Origin: Actinomadura sp. WMMA1423 | Lineage (GTDB): Bacteria; Actinomycetota; Actinomycetes; Streptosporangiales; Streptosporangiaceae | Assembly (NCBI RefSeq): GCF_006547145.1 | Contig: NZ_CP041244.1 | Coordinates: forward strand, 3,162,001-3,226,000 | Direction of reading: 5' to 3' | Length of the DNA stretch: 64,000 nt | Shown: one piece after another, positions 45,993 through 54,954 of the stretch | How the letters are laid out: the number at the start of each line of letters is the position of its first letter | Position numbering within the stretch: the stretch's first letter is position 1 | Notes under the pieces: generated by a model | What the model was told of the DNA's origin: nothing | The model's input: the letters and a program-made list of their open reading frames with translations, nothing else | Databases searched by the model: none | Program-made: the position numbers and the translations under genes

Positions 45993-46732
45993 CGAACGGC
46001 CCACGACTCGCCCCTCTCGGACCCGCCGCCGTCCCGCCCGTCGCTCTCGGGCACGGCCTCGTGGACGATCCGGCCGTCCCTGAACTCGACCAGGCGGGAC
46101 GCGCACCGGTCGGCCAGGCCATGGTCGTGGGTGACGAGAAGCAGCGTCTGGCCGCTCCTGTTGAGGTCGAGCAGGAGCCCGGCGACCTGCTCGCCGGTCG
46201 CGGTGTCGAGCGCGCCGGTCGGCTCGTCCGCCAGCAGGAGCGCCGGCCGGTTCACCAGCGCCCGCGCCACCCCGACGCGCTGCCGCTCGCCGCCGCTCAG
46301 CACCGCCGGGTAGGCGTCGCGGCGGGCGGCGATGCCGAGCTCGTCCAGCAGTTCCAGCGCCCGGGCCCGCGCCCTGCGCGCCGGGACGCCGGCGAGCCGG
46401 GCGGCCACCGCGACGTTCTCCAGCGCGGGCAGGTCGTCCAGCAGGTTGAAGAACTGGAAGACCATCCCGATCCGGCGGCGCCGGAACCGGGCGAGGGCCG
46501 CCTCGCCCATCCCGGTGAGGTCCTCGCCGTCCACCGCCACCGATCCCGCCGTCGGGCGGTCCAGGCCCGCGACCAGGTTGAGCAGCGTCGACTTCCCGCT
46601 GCCGGACGGCCCCATCACCGCGACGGACTCGCCGCGCCGGATCTCCAGGCTCACCCCGTCCAGCGCGGCGACGCCGCCGTATGCCCTGCGTACGGAATCG
46701 AGCCGCACGACCGTTTCCTCGCGTGTGTTCAC
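45989..46732 (-). CDS. ABC transporter ATP-binding protein, LolD/MacB type
   Basis: A 247-residue ATPase. Walker A is MGPSGSGKSTLLN, the Q-loop region GMVFQFFNLLDDLPALENV is typical of the MacB/LolD group, the signature is LSGGERQRVGVARAL, and Walker B is ALLLADEPTGALDT, with the switch His in LVTHDHGLADR. The start is GTG 46732 (VNTREETVVRL); the longer open frame upstream is the shadow of the acyl-CoA dehydrogenase gene. It forms an operon with the permease, and the adjacent two-component pair may regulate it. Confidence 0.93.
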   Translation of the reverse strand: MNTREETVVRLDSVRRAYGGVAALDGVSLEIRRGESVAVMGPSGSGKSTLLNLVAGLDRPTAGSVAVDGEDLTGMGEAALARFRRRRIGMVFQFFNLLDDLPALENVAVAARLAGVPARRARARALELLDELGIAARRDAYPAVLSGGERQRVGVARALVNRPALLLADEPTGALDTATGEQVAGLLLDLNRSGQTLLLVTHDHGLADRCASRLVEFRDGRIVHEAVPESDGRDGGGSERGESWAVR

Positions 46733-46800
46733 GCGCTCAACCTGGCAGCCGGGAGGTTTCGGCGCGGTGAGCGCGGCGGCGGACCGGGCGGGGACGCGGG

Positions 46801-47943
46801 CTACACGCCGAGGCCGCGGCCGATGATCTCCTTCATGATCTCGGTGGTGCCGCCGAAGATGGTCTGGATGCGGACGTCCTGGTAGGCCTTGGCGATCGGG
46901 TACTCGGTCATGTAGCCGTAGCCGCCGTGGAGCTGGACGCAGCGGTCCACGACCCGCTTGAGCAGCTCGGTGTTCCACCACTTGAGCATCGCGGCCTCGT
47001 CGGGGGTCAGCTCCCCCCGGCTCTCCTTGACGATGCACTCGTCGGTGAAGGCGCGCGAGACGGTCAGCTCGGTCTTCATCTCGGCGAGCGTGAACCGGTT
47101 GTGCTGGAACTTGCCGATCGGACGGCCGAACGCCTCGCGGCTCTTGCAGTACTCCAGGGTCTGCTCGAAGGCGGTCTCGGCGGCGGCCTGCGCGGTGGCG
47201 CCGATGGACAGCCGCTCGCGGGCGAGGTTCTGCATGAGGTAGATGAAGCCCATGCCCTCCTCGCCGAGGAGGTTCTCCTTGGGGACGCGGACGTTGTCGA
47301 AGAACAGCTCGGCGGTGTCCTGCGCGTGCATGCCGACCTTGTCGAGGTTGCGGCCGCGCTCGAAGCCCTCCATGCCGCGCTCGACGGCGAGGAGGCTGAC
47401 GCCCTTGGCCCCGGCGGACGGGTCGGTCTTGGCGACGACGATGACGAGGTCGGCGAGGATGCCGTTGGAGATGAACGTCTTCGAGCCGTTCAGGACGTAG
47501 TGGTCGCCGTCCTTCACCGCGGTCGTCCTGATGCCCTGGAGGTCGGACCCGGCGGCGGGCTCGGTCATCGCGATCGCGGTGATGAGCTCACCGGAGCAGT
47601 AGCCGGGGAACCAGCGCCGCTGCTGCTCGGGGCTGCACAGCTGCCGCAGGTACCCGCCGTTGATGTCGTTGTGGACGGCGAAGCCGGGACCGTGCACGCC
47701 GGCCTTCGCCAGCTCCTCGTTGAAGATCACGTAGTAGCGGTAGTCGGGGTCGCCGCCGCCCCCGAACTCCTCCGGCATGTCGATGCCGAGCAGGCCCGCG
47801 CGCCCCGCCGCCAGCCACACCTCGCGCGAGACGATCCCGTCCTTCTCCCACTGCTCGTGGTGCGGCGCGATCTCCTTGGCGATGAAGGAGCGCACCATGT
47901 CGCGGAAGGCCTCGTGCTCCTCGGTGTAGATCTCGCGTCCCAT
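46801..47943 (-). CDS. acyl-CoA dehydrogenase
   Basis: A 380-residue FAD enzyme that introduces the alpha-beta double bond in acyl-CoA. Signatures are ITAIAMTEPAAGSDLQGIRTTA (first ACAD motif) and QLHGGYGYMTEYPIAKAYQDVR near the C-terminus. The position of the usual Glu in short-chain enzymes reads FGGTTEIM, so the catalytic base is more probably the Glu of NLARERLSIG, as in long-chain and isovaleryl-CoA dehydrogenases. ATG 47943 has GGGAG upstream. An imperfect palindrome (AGTG-TG-CACT at 47975) 30 bases above the start could bind a TetR-type regulator. It stands alone; no thiolase or ligase is next to it. Confidence 0.93.
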   Translation of the reverse strand: MGREIYTEEHEAFRDMVRSFIAKEIAPHHEQWEKDGIVSREVWLAAGRAGLLGIDMPEEFGGGGDPDYRYYVIFNEELAKAGVHGPGFAVHNDINGGYLRQLCSPEQQRRWFPGYCSGELITAIAMTEPAAGSDLQGIRTTAVKDGDHYVLNGSKTFISNGILADLVIVVAKTDPSAGAKGVSLLAVERGMEGFERGRNLDKVGMHAQDTAELFFDNVRVPKENLLGEEGMGFIYLMQNLARERLSIGATAQAAAETAFEQTLEYCKSREAFGRPIGKFQHNRFTLAEMKTELTVSRAFTDECIVKESRGELTPDEAAMLKWWNTELLKRVVDRCVQLHGGYGYMTEYPIAKAYQDVRIQTIFGGTTEIMKEIIGRGLGV

Positions 47944-48067
47944 CCGCGGTCTCCCTAGCTGTGCCGGCGAGTAAGTGTGCACTGATACATCCCACTGTAG
48001 CCAGGGCTCGGTCGTGCTCCTCTACCGGGAGGCGGGTGCGGCCGGCGGAGACGGGACGCGGGCCGGG

Positions 48068-49564
48068 CTAGGAGTTCTTCCACTCCTGGCCCTCGTACTC
48101 GACCAGGCGGGGGTGGACGAGGGTGTTGACGTCCACGTCCCTCGCGCGGCGGTCCTTGGGGAAGACGGCCGCGGCCTGGAGCAGCGGTCCGTCGAGGAAG
48201 CGCAGGTCCGCGACGCCGGGAGCCAGGGCCAGCGCGGGCGGACGCTTCCCCGGGGAGGCGAGGACGAAGCCCCAGTCGCCGAAGCTCGGCACGTCCACGT
48301 GGTACGGGGTGGTCGCGAGGCCGGCGGCGGCGATGGACTTCTGGATGCTCCAGAACGACTTGGGCGCGAAGTACGGCGACCCGGACTGGACCACGATCCG
48401 CCCGCCCGGGGCCAGCGCCCGCTTCACCATCCCGTAGAACTCGACCGAGTACAGCTTGGCGGTGGACACGTCGTCGGGGTCGGGCATGTCCACGATGACC
48501 GCGTCGAACCGCCGGTCCAGGCTGCGCAGCCAGGAGAACGCGTCGGCGGTGACGGTCTCGGCCCGCGGGTCCTCGAAGGCGTGGCGGTTGAGGGATGCCA
48601 GCGGCCCGTACGTCCGGGCCAGGTGGATCATCTCGGGATCCAGCTCGACCAGCGTCGCGCTCTGGACGTCCTTGTAGCGCAGCACCTCACGCAGCGCCAG
48701 GCCGTCCCCGCCGCCGAGGATCAGCACCCGCCCGTGCGGGCCCGACATCAGCGGATGGACGAGCGACTCGTGGTAGCGGTACTCGTCCGCCGAGGAGAAC
48801 TGGAGGTCGCCGTTGAGGAACAGCCTCAGGTCCGAGGGGCCGAGCCCGGCCCGCCGGGTGATGACGATCTCCTGGTACTTCGTGCGCTTCGCCACCGCGA
48901 TCGGCGCGTCGTACAGCGCCTGCCGCGCCGACACCTCGAACCCGTCCGCGAGCACGTACGTCCCGCCGAGGACCGCGAGGACGGCGACCATGCCGAGGGC
49001 GAGCGCGACCCGGGCGACGCGCCCGACCTCGCGGCGGAACAGCCACAGCACGACCGCCATCCCGGCGACGGCGTTCACGACGCCGACGAGCAGCGCGCCC
49101 TTGATGTGCCCGAACGTGGGCAGCAGCAGGAACGGGAACGCCAGGCCGCCGATCAGCGCGCCCACGTAGTCGGCCGCGAACAGGTCGGCCACCGCGGACC
49201 CGGCGTCCTGCTTGCGGATCCGCTGGAGCAGCGTCATCAGCAGCGGGATCTCCGCGCCGATCAGCGCGCCTACCGCGAACGACACCACCACCAGCGCCGG
49301 GACGTAGATGTCGAGCCACGCGAACGCCGCGTACAGCGCGAGGACCGACATGCCGCCGATCAGCGCGAGCAGGCCCTCGATGACGGCGAACGCCACGACG
49401 GCGCGGTCCTGCAGCGGCTTGGCGGCCAGCGAGCCGACGCCCATCGCGAACACCATCACCGACAGGACGATCGACGCCTGCGTGACGGAGTTCCCGACGA
49501 GATAGCTGCCGAGCGCGACGAGGGCCAGCTCGTACACCAGCCCGCACGCCGCGCAAGCGAACAC
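48068..49564 (-). CDS. membrane-bound polyamine aminopropyltransferase (spermidine synthase family)
   Basis: About 498 residues. The first 200 form six to seven transmembrane helices; the rest is a spermidine-synthase-like Rossmann domain with VLILGGGDGLALREVLRY, LVELDPEMIHLAR and VIVDMPDPDDVSTAKLYS. The acceptor and the product are uncertain for these membrane fusions. GTG 49564 falls at the first helix and lacks a ribosome-binding site. In-frame codons reach back to 49690 without ATG, GTG or TTG, so an unusual start (CTG or ACG at about 49688-49693) overlapping the DUF350 gene's end is conceivable. It is the last gene of a five-gene operon. Confidence 0.85.
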   Translation of the reverse strand: MFACAACGLVYELALVALGSYLVGNSVTQASIVLSVMVFAMGVGSLAAKPLQDRAVVAFAVIEGLLALIGGMSVLALYAAFAWLDIYVPALVVVSFAVGALIGAEIPLLMTLLQRIRKQDAGSAVADLFAADYVGALIGGLAFPFLLLPTFGHIKGALLVGVVNAVAGMAVVLWLFRREVGRVARVALALGMVAVLAVLGGTYVLADGFEVSARQALYDAPIAVAKRTKYQEIVITRRAGLGPSDLRLFLNGDLQFSSADEYRYHESLVHPLMSGPHGRVLILGGGDGLALREVLRYKDVQSATLVELDPEMIHLARTYGPLASLNRHAFEDPRAETVTADAFSWLRSLDRRFDAVIVDMPDPDDVSTAKLYSVEFYGMVKRALAPGGRIVVQSGSPYFAPKSFWSIQKSIAAAGLATTPYHVDVPSFGDWGFVLASPGKRPPALALAPGVADLRFLDGPLLQAAAVFPKDRRARDVDVNTLVHPRLVEYEGQEWKNS

Positions 49565-49695
49565 GGCCGCGAGGACGAGCGCGCGCGCCGCCCGCGCCGT
49601 GACGCGCGCCCGCCCCGGGCCGTCCCGCTCGGCGGGGGGCGGCTCCGGGGCGGGGCCGCCGGACGGCGGGGCGGCCTGGTCCAGGTCGCGGGACG

Positions 49696-50136
49696 TCAGG
49701 AGACCGCCCCGGCCACGATCGCGGCGACCCCGAGGTCGGCGGCGGCCACGACCCAGCCCGCCGGGTGGATCGCCGTGCCCGTCCCGCCCGCGTCCACGAG
49801 CGTCGCGCCGAGCTTGCCGGGCGTGAGCACGTCCAGCAGGAAGAACGCCGCGACCATCAGCACGATGCCGATCCCGCCGAACACGGCGGTGTCGACCAGT
49901 CCGTCGGTCAGGTCGCTGTCGCTGGTCACGATCGCGGTCGTGACGATCACCGAGGTGCCGAAGAGCTTGGCGGCCAGCAGCAGCGCGGCGCCCCGGTTGC
50001 CCTCGGTCCAGATCTGCTTGCCGAGCCTGCCGGGCGTCGTCACCTCCACGACCAGGTAGCCGAGCGCCATCAGGGCGATGCCGACCGCGCCGTAGGCGAA
50101 GGTCGCCCCGATCTCGTGAAGGATGTCGTCGTTCAT
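49696..50136 (-). CDS. DUF350 membrane protein
   Basis: A 146-residue protein with four transmembrane helices and two copies of the DUF350 unit (GYLVVEVTTPGRLG and FFLLDVLTPGKLG). Function is unknown. Such proteins are regularly coded next to membrane spermidine-synthase-like enzymes, as here, where the two frames abut. It starts at ATG 50136 with AGGAGCGACAC upstream. Confidence 0.88.
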   Translation of the reverse strand: MNDDILHEIGATFAYGAVGIALMALGYLVVEVTTPGRLGKQIWTEGNRGAALLLAAKLFGTSVIVTTAIVTSDSDLTDGLVDTAVFGGIGIVLMVAAFFLLDVLTPGKLGATLVDAGGTGTAIHPAGWVVAAADLGVAAIVAGAVS

Positions 50137-50179
50137 GTGTCGCTCCTCGTGTGCCCGACGCCCTCGTTTGCCCGATGTC

Positions 50180-50650
50180 TCATTTGCCCGAGCCTGGTCC
50201 GCCGCCGCGGAACGACGCGGCGCCCCTGCTGTTCCAGCCGTTGCTGCCGGGGCTGCTCCAGCGTCCGGCCACGTGCGAGTAGTGGCGGCTGTAGCCGCCG
50301 CGCGGGTTGTCGACCGTGATGCGGCTGCCCGTCCCGTTCGGCAGGACGCCGACGACGAGCTTCGGGTAGCGCATGAAGATGCCGCCGTTGGGGCCCATGG
50401 TGGCCATGTCGTCCACCCGGTCGATCGGCTTGAACTTGCGGCCGATCTCCGACGCCACCGTCCGCGGGGGCTTCGGCGACCGGTAGGTGCCCGATCCGGC
50501 CTTGGTGTACTTGCCGGCGATCCAGGACGACTGCGACTGCCCGCAGCCGCCGAGCAGCCCGGCGGTCACGGTGGCGGCGACCAGCACGCCCGCCGTCCGG
50601 TACCTGCGGCCCGCCTTGTTCCTGCCGATCGAGTGGTTTCTACTGTTCAC
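50180..50650 (-). CDS. DUF4247 lipoprotein
   Basis: A 156-residue exported protein. It has a basic N-terminus, a hydrophobic stretch and a lipobox LLGGC near residue 36, so it should be a lipoprotein. The DUF4247 pattern follows: TYRSPKPPRTVASEIGRKFKPIDRVDD, then MRYPKLVVGVLP and GYSRHYSHVAGRW. GTG 50650 lies inside the end of the DUF2617 gene (11-base overlap), a further sign of one operon. Function unknown. Confidence 0.85.
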   Translation of the reverse strand: MNSRNHSIGRNKAGRRYRTAGVLVAATVTAGLLGGCGQSQSSWIAGKYTKAGSGTYRSPKPPRTVASEIGRKFKPIDRVDDMATMGPNGGIFMRYPKLVVGVLPNGTGSRITVDNPRGGYSRHYSHVAGRWSSPGSNGWNSRGAASFRGGGPGSGK

Positions 50651-51152
50651 GAGGTCTCACCAGCCGGCTCCGTGTCATCACGATCTCCCGGGTCTGCGGG
50701 TAGGCGTGCCATGTGCGCCATCCGACCGCGGCCTCCCGTCCCGCCGTCTCCTCCAGGGCAAGGGCGGTGACGGCGTGCGGGGAACCGGGGAACGCCCCGG
50801 TCAGCGCGTCACCGCGGTCCGCGAGCCGCGCGCACACCGCCTCGACGGCGCGGGCGAACGCCGTCCCGTCGCTGTGCGCCGCGGTCGTCGCGGCGAAGTC
50901 GTACGCCCAGCCGGGCACGCTCGTCGCCGCGCGTCCCGGCAGGGGTTCGGTGCGTCCCGGCAGGCACGCCACCGTCTCGCTCAGCGGCCCGGCGATGACC
51001 TGGTGGGACGCGCCGAGCAGGCGCAGCTCCACGGTCAGGTCCGCGCACTCCACCGAGAGGACGGCGAGGGCGTCCAGCGGCGGCAGGCCGAGCACGAACG
51101 ACAGCCCGTCGGCGCGGGCGTCCGCGTAGGGGGTGTCGAGGACGGTCCGCAA
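50640..51152 (-). CDS. DUF2617 protein
   Basis: A protein of about 170 residues beginning with TTG 51152, only two bases after the DUF4178 stop, with CGGAAG upstream. The frame extends further up only as a shadow of the DUF4178 gene. Recognisable DUF2617 features are YADARADGLSFVLGLPPLDALAVLSVE, a central GASHQVIAG, and GWAYDFAATTA. Function unknown; always near the other genes of this operon in actinomycetes. Confidence 0.82.
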   Translation of the reverse strand: MRTVLDTPYADARADGLSFVLGLPPLDALAVLSVECADLTVELRLLGASHQVIAGPLSETVACLPGRTEPLPGRAATSVPGWAYDFAATTAAHSDGTAFARAVEAVCARLADRGDALTGAFPGSPHAVTALALEETAGREAAVGWRTWHAYPQTREIVMTRSRLVRPREQ

Positions 51153-51154
51153 GG

Positions 51155-51772
51155 TCAGCTTCCGCCCGGGTAGATCGTCATCGATCCCGCCGGGACGCGC
51201 TCGCCGAGGCCCGCCTCCCACTGGCCGCCGCCGTACTGCTCGAACGACAGGTACCTCCCGCGCGGGCCCTCGTAGTCGACGTACTCGACCCGGCCCTGGA
51301 CGCCGACGCCCGTCGTGCCCTCGCTGGTGTAGCTGGCGGTGCCGTGCTCGTCGCGGCGGTACTCCACGCCGTCCACGACGACCGTCCTGTCTCCGGGACG
51401 CAGGTCGCCGATCTCGTGCTCGGTCCACCAGACGACCTCGAGGTCGGGGTCCTCCTCGACGGAGATCCAGACCTTGGTGCCCTCGATCGTGTCGGCGTCG
51501 AGGAGGTGCTCGCTCCAGGTGAAGCCGCCCTCCTTCAACCGCAGCGAGCCGCGGACGAAGTAGCGGGTGCCGAGGTACTCCACCATGTCGCCCGCCTTGA
51601 GGGCGCGCGGGTCGCCGGCGACCTGGTCCTCGGGGGCGAACGGGTCGCGCGGGACGGCCGGGGCGGGCGCCTGCGCCGGGGCGCCCGAGCGGCGCCGCAG
51701 CAGGACGACGATGAGCACGACCAGGGCGACCAGGATCAGTGCCAGCAGGATCACTATCGCCGCTTTGCCCAC
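51155..51772 (-). CDS. DUF4178 membrane-anchored protein
   Basis: A 205-residue protein with one N-terminal helix (AIVILLALILVALVVLIVVLL) and a cytoplasmic or exposed beta-rich domain. The DUF4178 pattern is LKAGDMVEYLGTRYFVRGSLRL, then TKVWISVEEDPDLEVVWW. It is the first gene of the operon DUF4178-DUF2617-DUF4247-DUF350-aminopropyltransferase. The start at 51772 follows GGAGGTGCC. The operon is conserved in actinobacteria; its role is not established, perhaps cell-envelope polyamine chemistry. Confidence 0.87.
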   Translation of the reverse strand: MGKAAIVILLALILVALVVLIVVLLRRRSGAPAQAPAPAVPRDPFAPEDQVAGDPRALKAGDMVEYLGTRYFVRGSLRLKEGGFTWSEHLLDADTIEGTKVWISVEEDPDLEVVWWTEHEIGDLRPGDRTVVVDGVEYRRDEHGTASYTSEGTTGVGVQGRVEYVDYEGPRGRYLSFEQYGGGQWEAGLGERVPAGSMTIYPGGS

Positions 51773-51954
51773 GGCACCTCCATCGTTTCGTCCGTTTCGG
51801 GGGGCCAGACCTGCGGATCCTACCGACTGTGGCCTGACAAGCCCATACCGCGATCAGACGTATCAAATGAAGATGCGGTTTCGTCCGGAAACTCCGGATT
51901 CCCTATCCCCGAACCGACCGAAACCGGCCGCCGCCACCGGCGGGAGAGCGGGGG

Positions 51955-53040
51955 TCAGAGGCGCGCGGCGGCGGCGGCGACGCGCTCGTCGGTCGCGGTG
52001 AAGGCGATGCGGACGTGCCGGGCGCCGCCCGGGCCGTAGAACTCGCCGGGGCCGACCAGGATCCCGAGGGACGACAGGTGGGCGACGGTGTCCCAGCACG
52101 GCTCGTCGCGCGTGGCCCACAGGTACAGGGACGCCTCGGAGTGGTCGACGCGGAAGCCGTGCCTCTCGAACGCCTCGCGCAGGGCGGCGCGGCGCCGCGC
52201 GTACCGGGCCCGCTGCTCGTCGACGTGCGCGTCGTCGCCGTAGGCGACGGTCATCGCGGCCTGCACCGGCGCCGGGACGATCATCCCGGCGTGCTTGCGG
52301 ACCTCCAGCAGCCGCTTCACGAGGGCGAGGTCGCCGGTGACGAACCCGGCGCGGTACCCCGCCATGTTGGAGCGCTTGGACAGCGAGTTCAGCGCGAGCA
52401 GGCCCTCGTGGGAGCCCTCGCAGACGTCCGGGTGCAGGATCGAAATCGGCGGGTTCGCCTCGTCCCAGCCGAACTCCAGGTAGCACTCGTCGCTCACGAC
52501 GACCGCGCCGCGGCCGCGCGCCCACGCGACGACCTTGCGCAGGTGCTCGGCGGGCAGCACCTTGCCGGTCGGGTTGGACGGCGAGTTCACCCACACGATC
52601 TTCGGGGCGACCGGGCCGAGGGAGAGCAGGCCGTCGGTCGCGACGGGGTCGGCCCCGGCGAGCCGGACGCCCACGTCGTAGGTGGGGTAGGCCAGCGCCG
52701 GGAAGACGACCTTGTCGCCGGGGCCGGCGCCGAGCAGCGTCGGCAGCCAGGCCACGAGCTCCTTGGTGCCGATGACGGGGAGCACCGCGTCGGGGTCGGC
52801 GCCCGTCACGCCGGCGCGGCGGCGCAGCCATCCCGCGACCGCCTCGCGGAGCCGCGGCGTGCCGTAGGTCTGCGGGTAGCCGGGCGCGTCGGACGCGTCG
52901 GCGAGGGCCTGCCTGATCGGCTCGGGCGTCGGGTCCACGGGCGTTCCGACCGACAGGTCGGCGATGCCGTCCGCGTGGGCCAGCGCCCGCTCCTTGTACG
53001 GCGCGAGCCGGTCCCACGGAAAGTCCGGCAACGTGAACAA
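51955..53040 (-). CDS. dapC: succinyldiaminopimelate transaminase
   Basis: A 361-residue PLP-dependent aminotransferase. It forms N-succinyl-LL-2,6-diaminopimelate from the keto precursor in lysine and peptidoglycan precursor synthesis. The PLP Lys is in SLSKRSNMAGYRAGF (about 238), the substrate Asn in NSPSNPTGKVLP, and the PLP-binding Asp-x-x-Tyr in SDECYLEFGW. The opening LPDFPWDRLAPYKERALAHADGIADLSVGTPVD is typical of the actinobacterial DapC. It follows fdxA by 118 bases in the same direction, a pairing conserved across actinobacteria. Confidence 0.93.
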   Translation of the reverse strand: MFTLPDFPWDRLAPYKERALAHADGIADLSVGTPVDPTPEPIRQALADASDAPGYPQTYGTPRLREAVAGWLRRRAGVTGADPDAVLPVIGTKELVAWLPTLLGAGPGDKVVFPALAYPTYDVGVRLAGADPVATDGLLSLGPVAPKIVWVNSPSNPTGKVLPAEHLRKVVAWARGRGAVVVSDECYLEFGWDEANPPISILHPDVCEGSHEGLLALNSLSKRSNMAGYRAGFVTGDLALVKRLLEVRKHAGMIVPAPVQAAMTVAYGDDAHVDEQRARYARRRAALREAFERHGFRVDHSEASLYLWATRDEPCWDTVAHLSSLGILVGPGEFYGPGGARHVRIAFTATDERVAAAAARL

Positions 53041-53158
53041 CGCCCTTACCTCCTCGGAGAGAAACCCACCGGGCCGCGGTCGTCGCCGACCACGGCCCGG
53101 TTGTCAGCGCAGGCGGCCTCCGGAGCGCCCGCGAGGAGCGCTCCAGAACCGCCCGCGA

Positions 53159-53485
53159 TCACTCGTCGTGGCTCTGCGGGGGCAGCGCGGCGACGATCGG
53201 GTGGTCCTTGTCGATCTTCCCGACCTTGGACGCGCCGCCGGGCGAGCCGAGGTCGTCGAAGAACTCCACGTTCACCTTGTAGAAGTCCTTCCACTGGTCG
53301 GGGACGTCGTCCTCGTAGTAGATGGCTTCAACCGGGCAAACCGGCTCGCACGCACCGCAGTCGACGCACTCGTCCGGGTGGATGTAGAGCTGACGCTTCC
53401 CCTCGTAGATGCAGTCGACCGGGCACTCCTCGATGCATGCCTTGTCGAGCAGGTCCACGCAGGGCTGCGCAATGACGTAGGTCAC
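53159..53485 (-). CDS. fdxA: 7Fe ferredoxin
   Basis: A 108-residue bacterial ferredoxin with a 3Fe-4S and a 4Fe-4S cluster. The first motif is CVDLLDKACIEECPVDC, where the Cys spacing of the 3Fe type is seen, and the second is CVDCGACEPVCPVEA. The C-terminal extension is usual for FdxA. GTG 53485 is chosen because GGAG lies eight bases upstream; the frame continues up without coding features. It serves as electron carrier, often to cytochromes P450 or oxidoreductases. Confidence 0.95.
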   Translation of the reverse strand: MTYVIAQPCVDLLDKACIEECPVDCIYEGKRQLYIHPDECVDCGACEPVCPVEAIYYEDDVPDQWKDFYKVNVEFFDDLGSPGGASKVGKIDKDHPIVAALPPQSHDE

Positions 53486-53597
53486 GTCAGTGACTCCTCT
53501 CGGATTTCCGGCCCCGCCGCACGTCACGGCTCACCGCAAGCTCGCTGTGAATAGTATGGCCACCCCGCAGCCGACGATTCGACATGGGGGTCCCTAC

Positions 53598-53867
53598 ATG
53601 TCCGGCCGCTTCGCCGCACGCCTGGTGGTGGCCATCAGTGGCGCGGACGTGGGTCAGCGGATCTCGCTGCGCCGCCGTCTGCCAACGGGAGAGTACAGCG
53701 ACGTCGTGGGCGTCCTCGAATCCTGGGCCGGCGGCACGCTCGCGGTGCGCCGCCGCGACGGCGAACTCGTCGAGGTCCCCGAGCAGGCCATGGTCGCGGC
53801 GAAGGTCGTCCCGCCGCAGCCTCCGCCCAAGCGGCGCCCCCGCCCGCCCGCCTCCGAGGACGACTGA
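53598..53867 (+). CDS. small SH3-like protein (Rv0428c-type N-terminal domain)
   Basis: An 89-residue protein beginning MSGRFAARLVVAISG. GQRISLRRRLPTGEYSDVVGVLESWAGGTLAVRRRDGELVEVP matches the SH3-like N-terminal domain found on GNAT acetyltransferases of the Rv0428c type, but the acetyltransferase part is missing. It ends in a Pro/Arg tail and an acidic terminus. ATG 53598 follows GGGGGTCCCTAC. It is divergent from fdxA. Whether it works alone or in trans with an acetyltransferase elsewhere is unknown. Confidence 0.7.
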   Translation: MSGRFAARLVVAISGADVGQRISLRRRLPTGEYSDVVGVLESWAGGTLAVRRRDGELVEVPEQAMVAAKVVPPQPPPKRRPRPPASEDD

Positions 53868-53897
53868 CGAGCGTGGGCCGTACGTGCGCGGGTCGTA

Positions 53898-54758
53898 CTA
53901 GCGCGGGCTCGCCGGAGTGGTGGGCGATCCGGCGGGCGGGCGCGCCGGCGGTCCGGACGGCGGCGGGCTCGCCGTGACCTGCATCGGAGGCGGGGTCCGC
54001 TCGCTGTAGGACTCGCCCGGCACGAGCCGCCGTCCCATGAGCAGCTCCGAGACGGTCACGAACGTGAACCCGCGCCTGCGCAGGCCGTCCACCACCTTCG
54101 GGATGGAGTCGACGCTCGGCTTGTGGATGTCGTGGAACAGGACGATCCCGCCGGTCTTCGGCTCCTTGACCCCCACGCGCGTGTCGCGGGCGACGTCGCG
54201 GTAGCGCCAGTCGAGCGTGTCGACGCTCCAGAGGATCAGCGGCATCCCGACGGCGCGCTCGACGCGCTTGTTCACGGACCCGTAGGGCGGCCTGACCAGC
54301 GTGGGCGCGACGCCCGAGGCGTCCTTGACCGCCTTCTGCGTGCGCTGGATCTGGGAGCGCACCTCGGCCGACGACAGGGTGGTGAGGTCCGGATGCGACC
54401 AGGTGTGGTTGGCGACCTCCTGGCCGTCGAGCACCATCCGGCGCACGACGGCGCGATGGGCGCCGACGTTCTCCCCGAGCATGAAGAAGGTGGCGCGCAC
54501 GCCATTCTTCTTGAGCGTGTCGAGTAGCCGTGTCGTGTACTCGCCGGGCCCGTCGTCGAACGTCAGCGCGACGCACTTCACCCGATCACAGTCGATCTTC
54601 CTGGGTGGGGGCGGCGCCGGAGCGGGCGGTCGCGTGGCCGGAGCCCTGCCCTTGAGCGTGCCGTGCTGCCCGGCGGTCCGCGCCTGGCGGTCGGCGTGGC
54701 TGCATCCGGCCGCGAGCAGGAGTCCGGCACCGATGACGGCACAATTCCTGATCCGCAC
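53898..54758 (-). CDS. polysaccharide deacetylase lipoprotein (NodB domain)
   Basis: A 286-residue exported carbohydrate esterase of family 4. The signal ends in a lipobox, LLAAGC at about 19. The metal site is TFDDGP (catalytic Asp) plus the two His of HTWSHP; RPPYG and LWSVDTLDW are motifs 3 and 4, and VLFHDIH carries the second catalytic His. A Pro-rich linker after the signal and a Pro-rich C-terminal tail suggest attachment in the cell wall. It probably removes acetyl groups from peptidoglycan or wall glycans. An eight-base inverted repeat lies directly upstream. Confidence 0.92.
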   Translation of the reverse strand: MRIRNCAVIGAGLLLAAGCSHADRQARTAGQHGTLKGRAPATRPPAPAPPPPRKIDCDRVKCVALTFDDGPGEYTTRLLDTLKKNGVRATFFMLGENVGAHRAVVRRMVLDGQEVANHTWSHPDLTTLSSAEVRSQIQRTQKAVKDASGVAPTLVRPPYGSVNKRVERAVGMPLILWSVDTLDWRYRDVARDTRVGVKEPKTGGIVLFHDIHKPSVDSIPKVVDGLRRRGFTFVTVSELLMGRRLVPGESYSERTPPPMQVTASPPPSGPPARPPAGSPTTPASPR

Positions 54759-54773
54759 CAGGCACCCCCGTAA

Positions 54774-54820
54774 CGTGTTGCCTCGGGCGGTTCAATACCC
54801 TCCGTAACCGATGCAACACG
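54774..54820. promoter_or_regulatory. spaced inverted repeat before the deacetylase gene
   Basis: CGTGTTGC (54774-54781) and GCAACACG (54813-54820) are perfect inverted copies 31 bases apart. The near copy is 16 bases from the deacetylase start. It may be an operator or may fold as a leader hairpin. Confidence 0.35.
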
Positions 54821-54954
54821 CTTCCCGATGGTCCGGAAAATCAAGATCGTCCTTGGGACGCCCCGGGGATTTCCCCTCCATCATGCGACGGCCCGATCAC
54901 CGGATCTTCACCCGGGGTCGCCGTAACGCCGGGCCCGTCCCCGGACCGGCCGGG

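Noticed and set aside
42166..46122. 1318-codon reverse frame across the two-component and ABC transporter genes
   Set aside because: It runs through several real genes in a different frame and has low-complexity Arg/Pro sequence.
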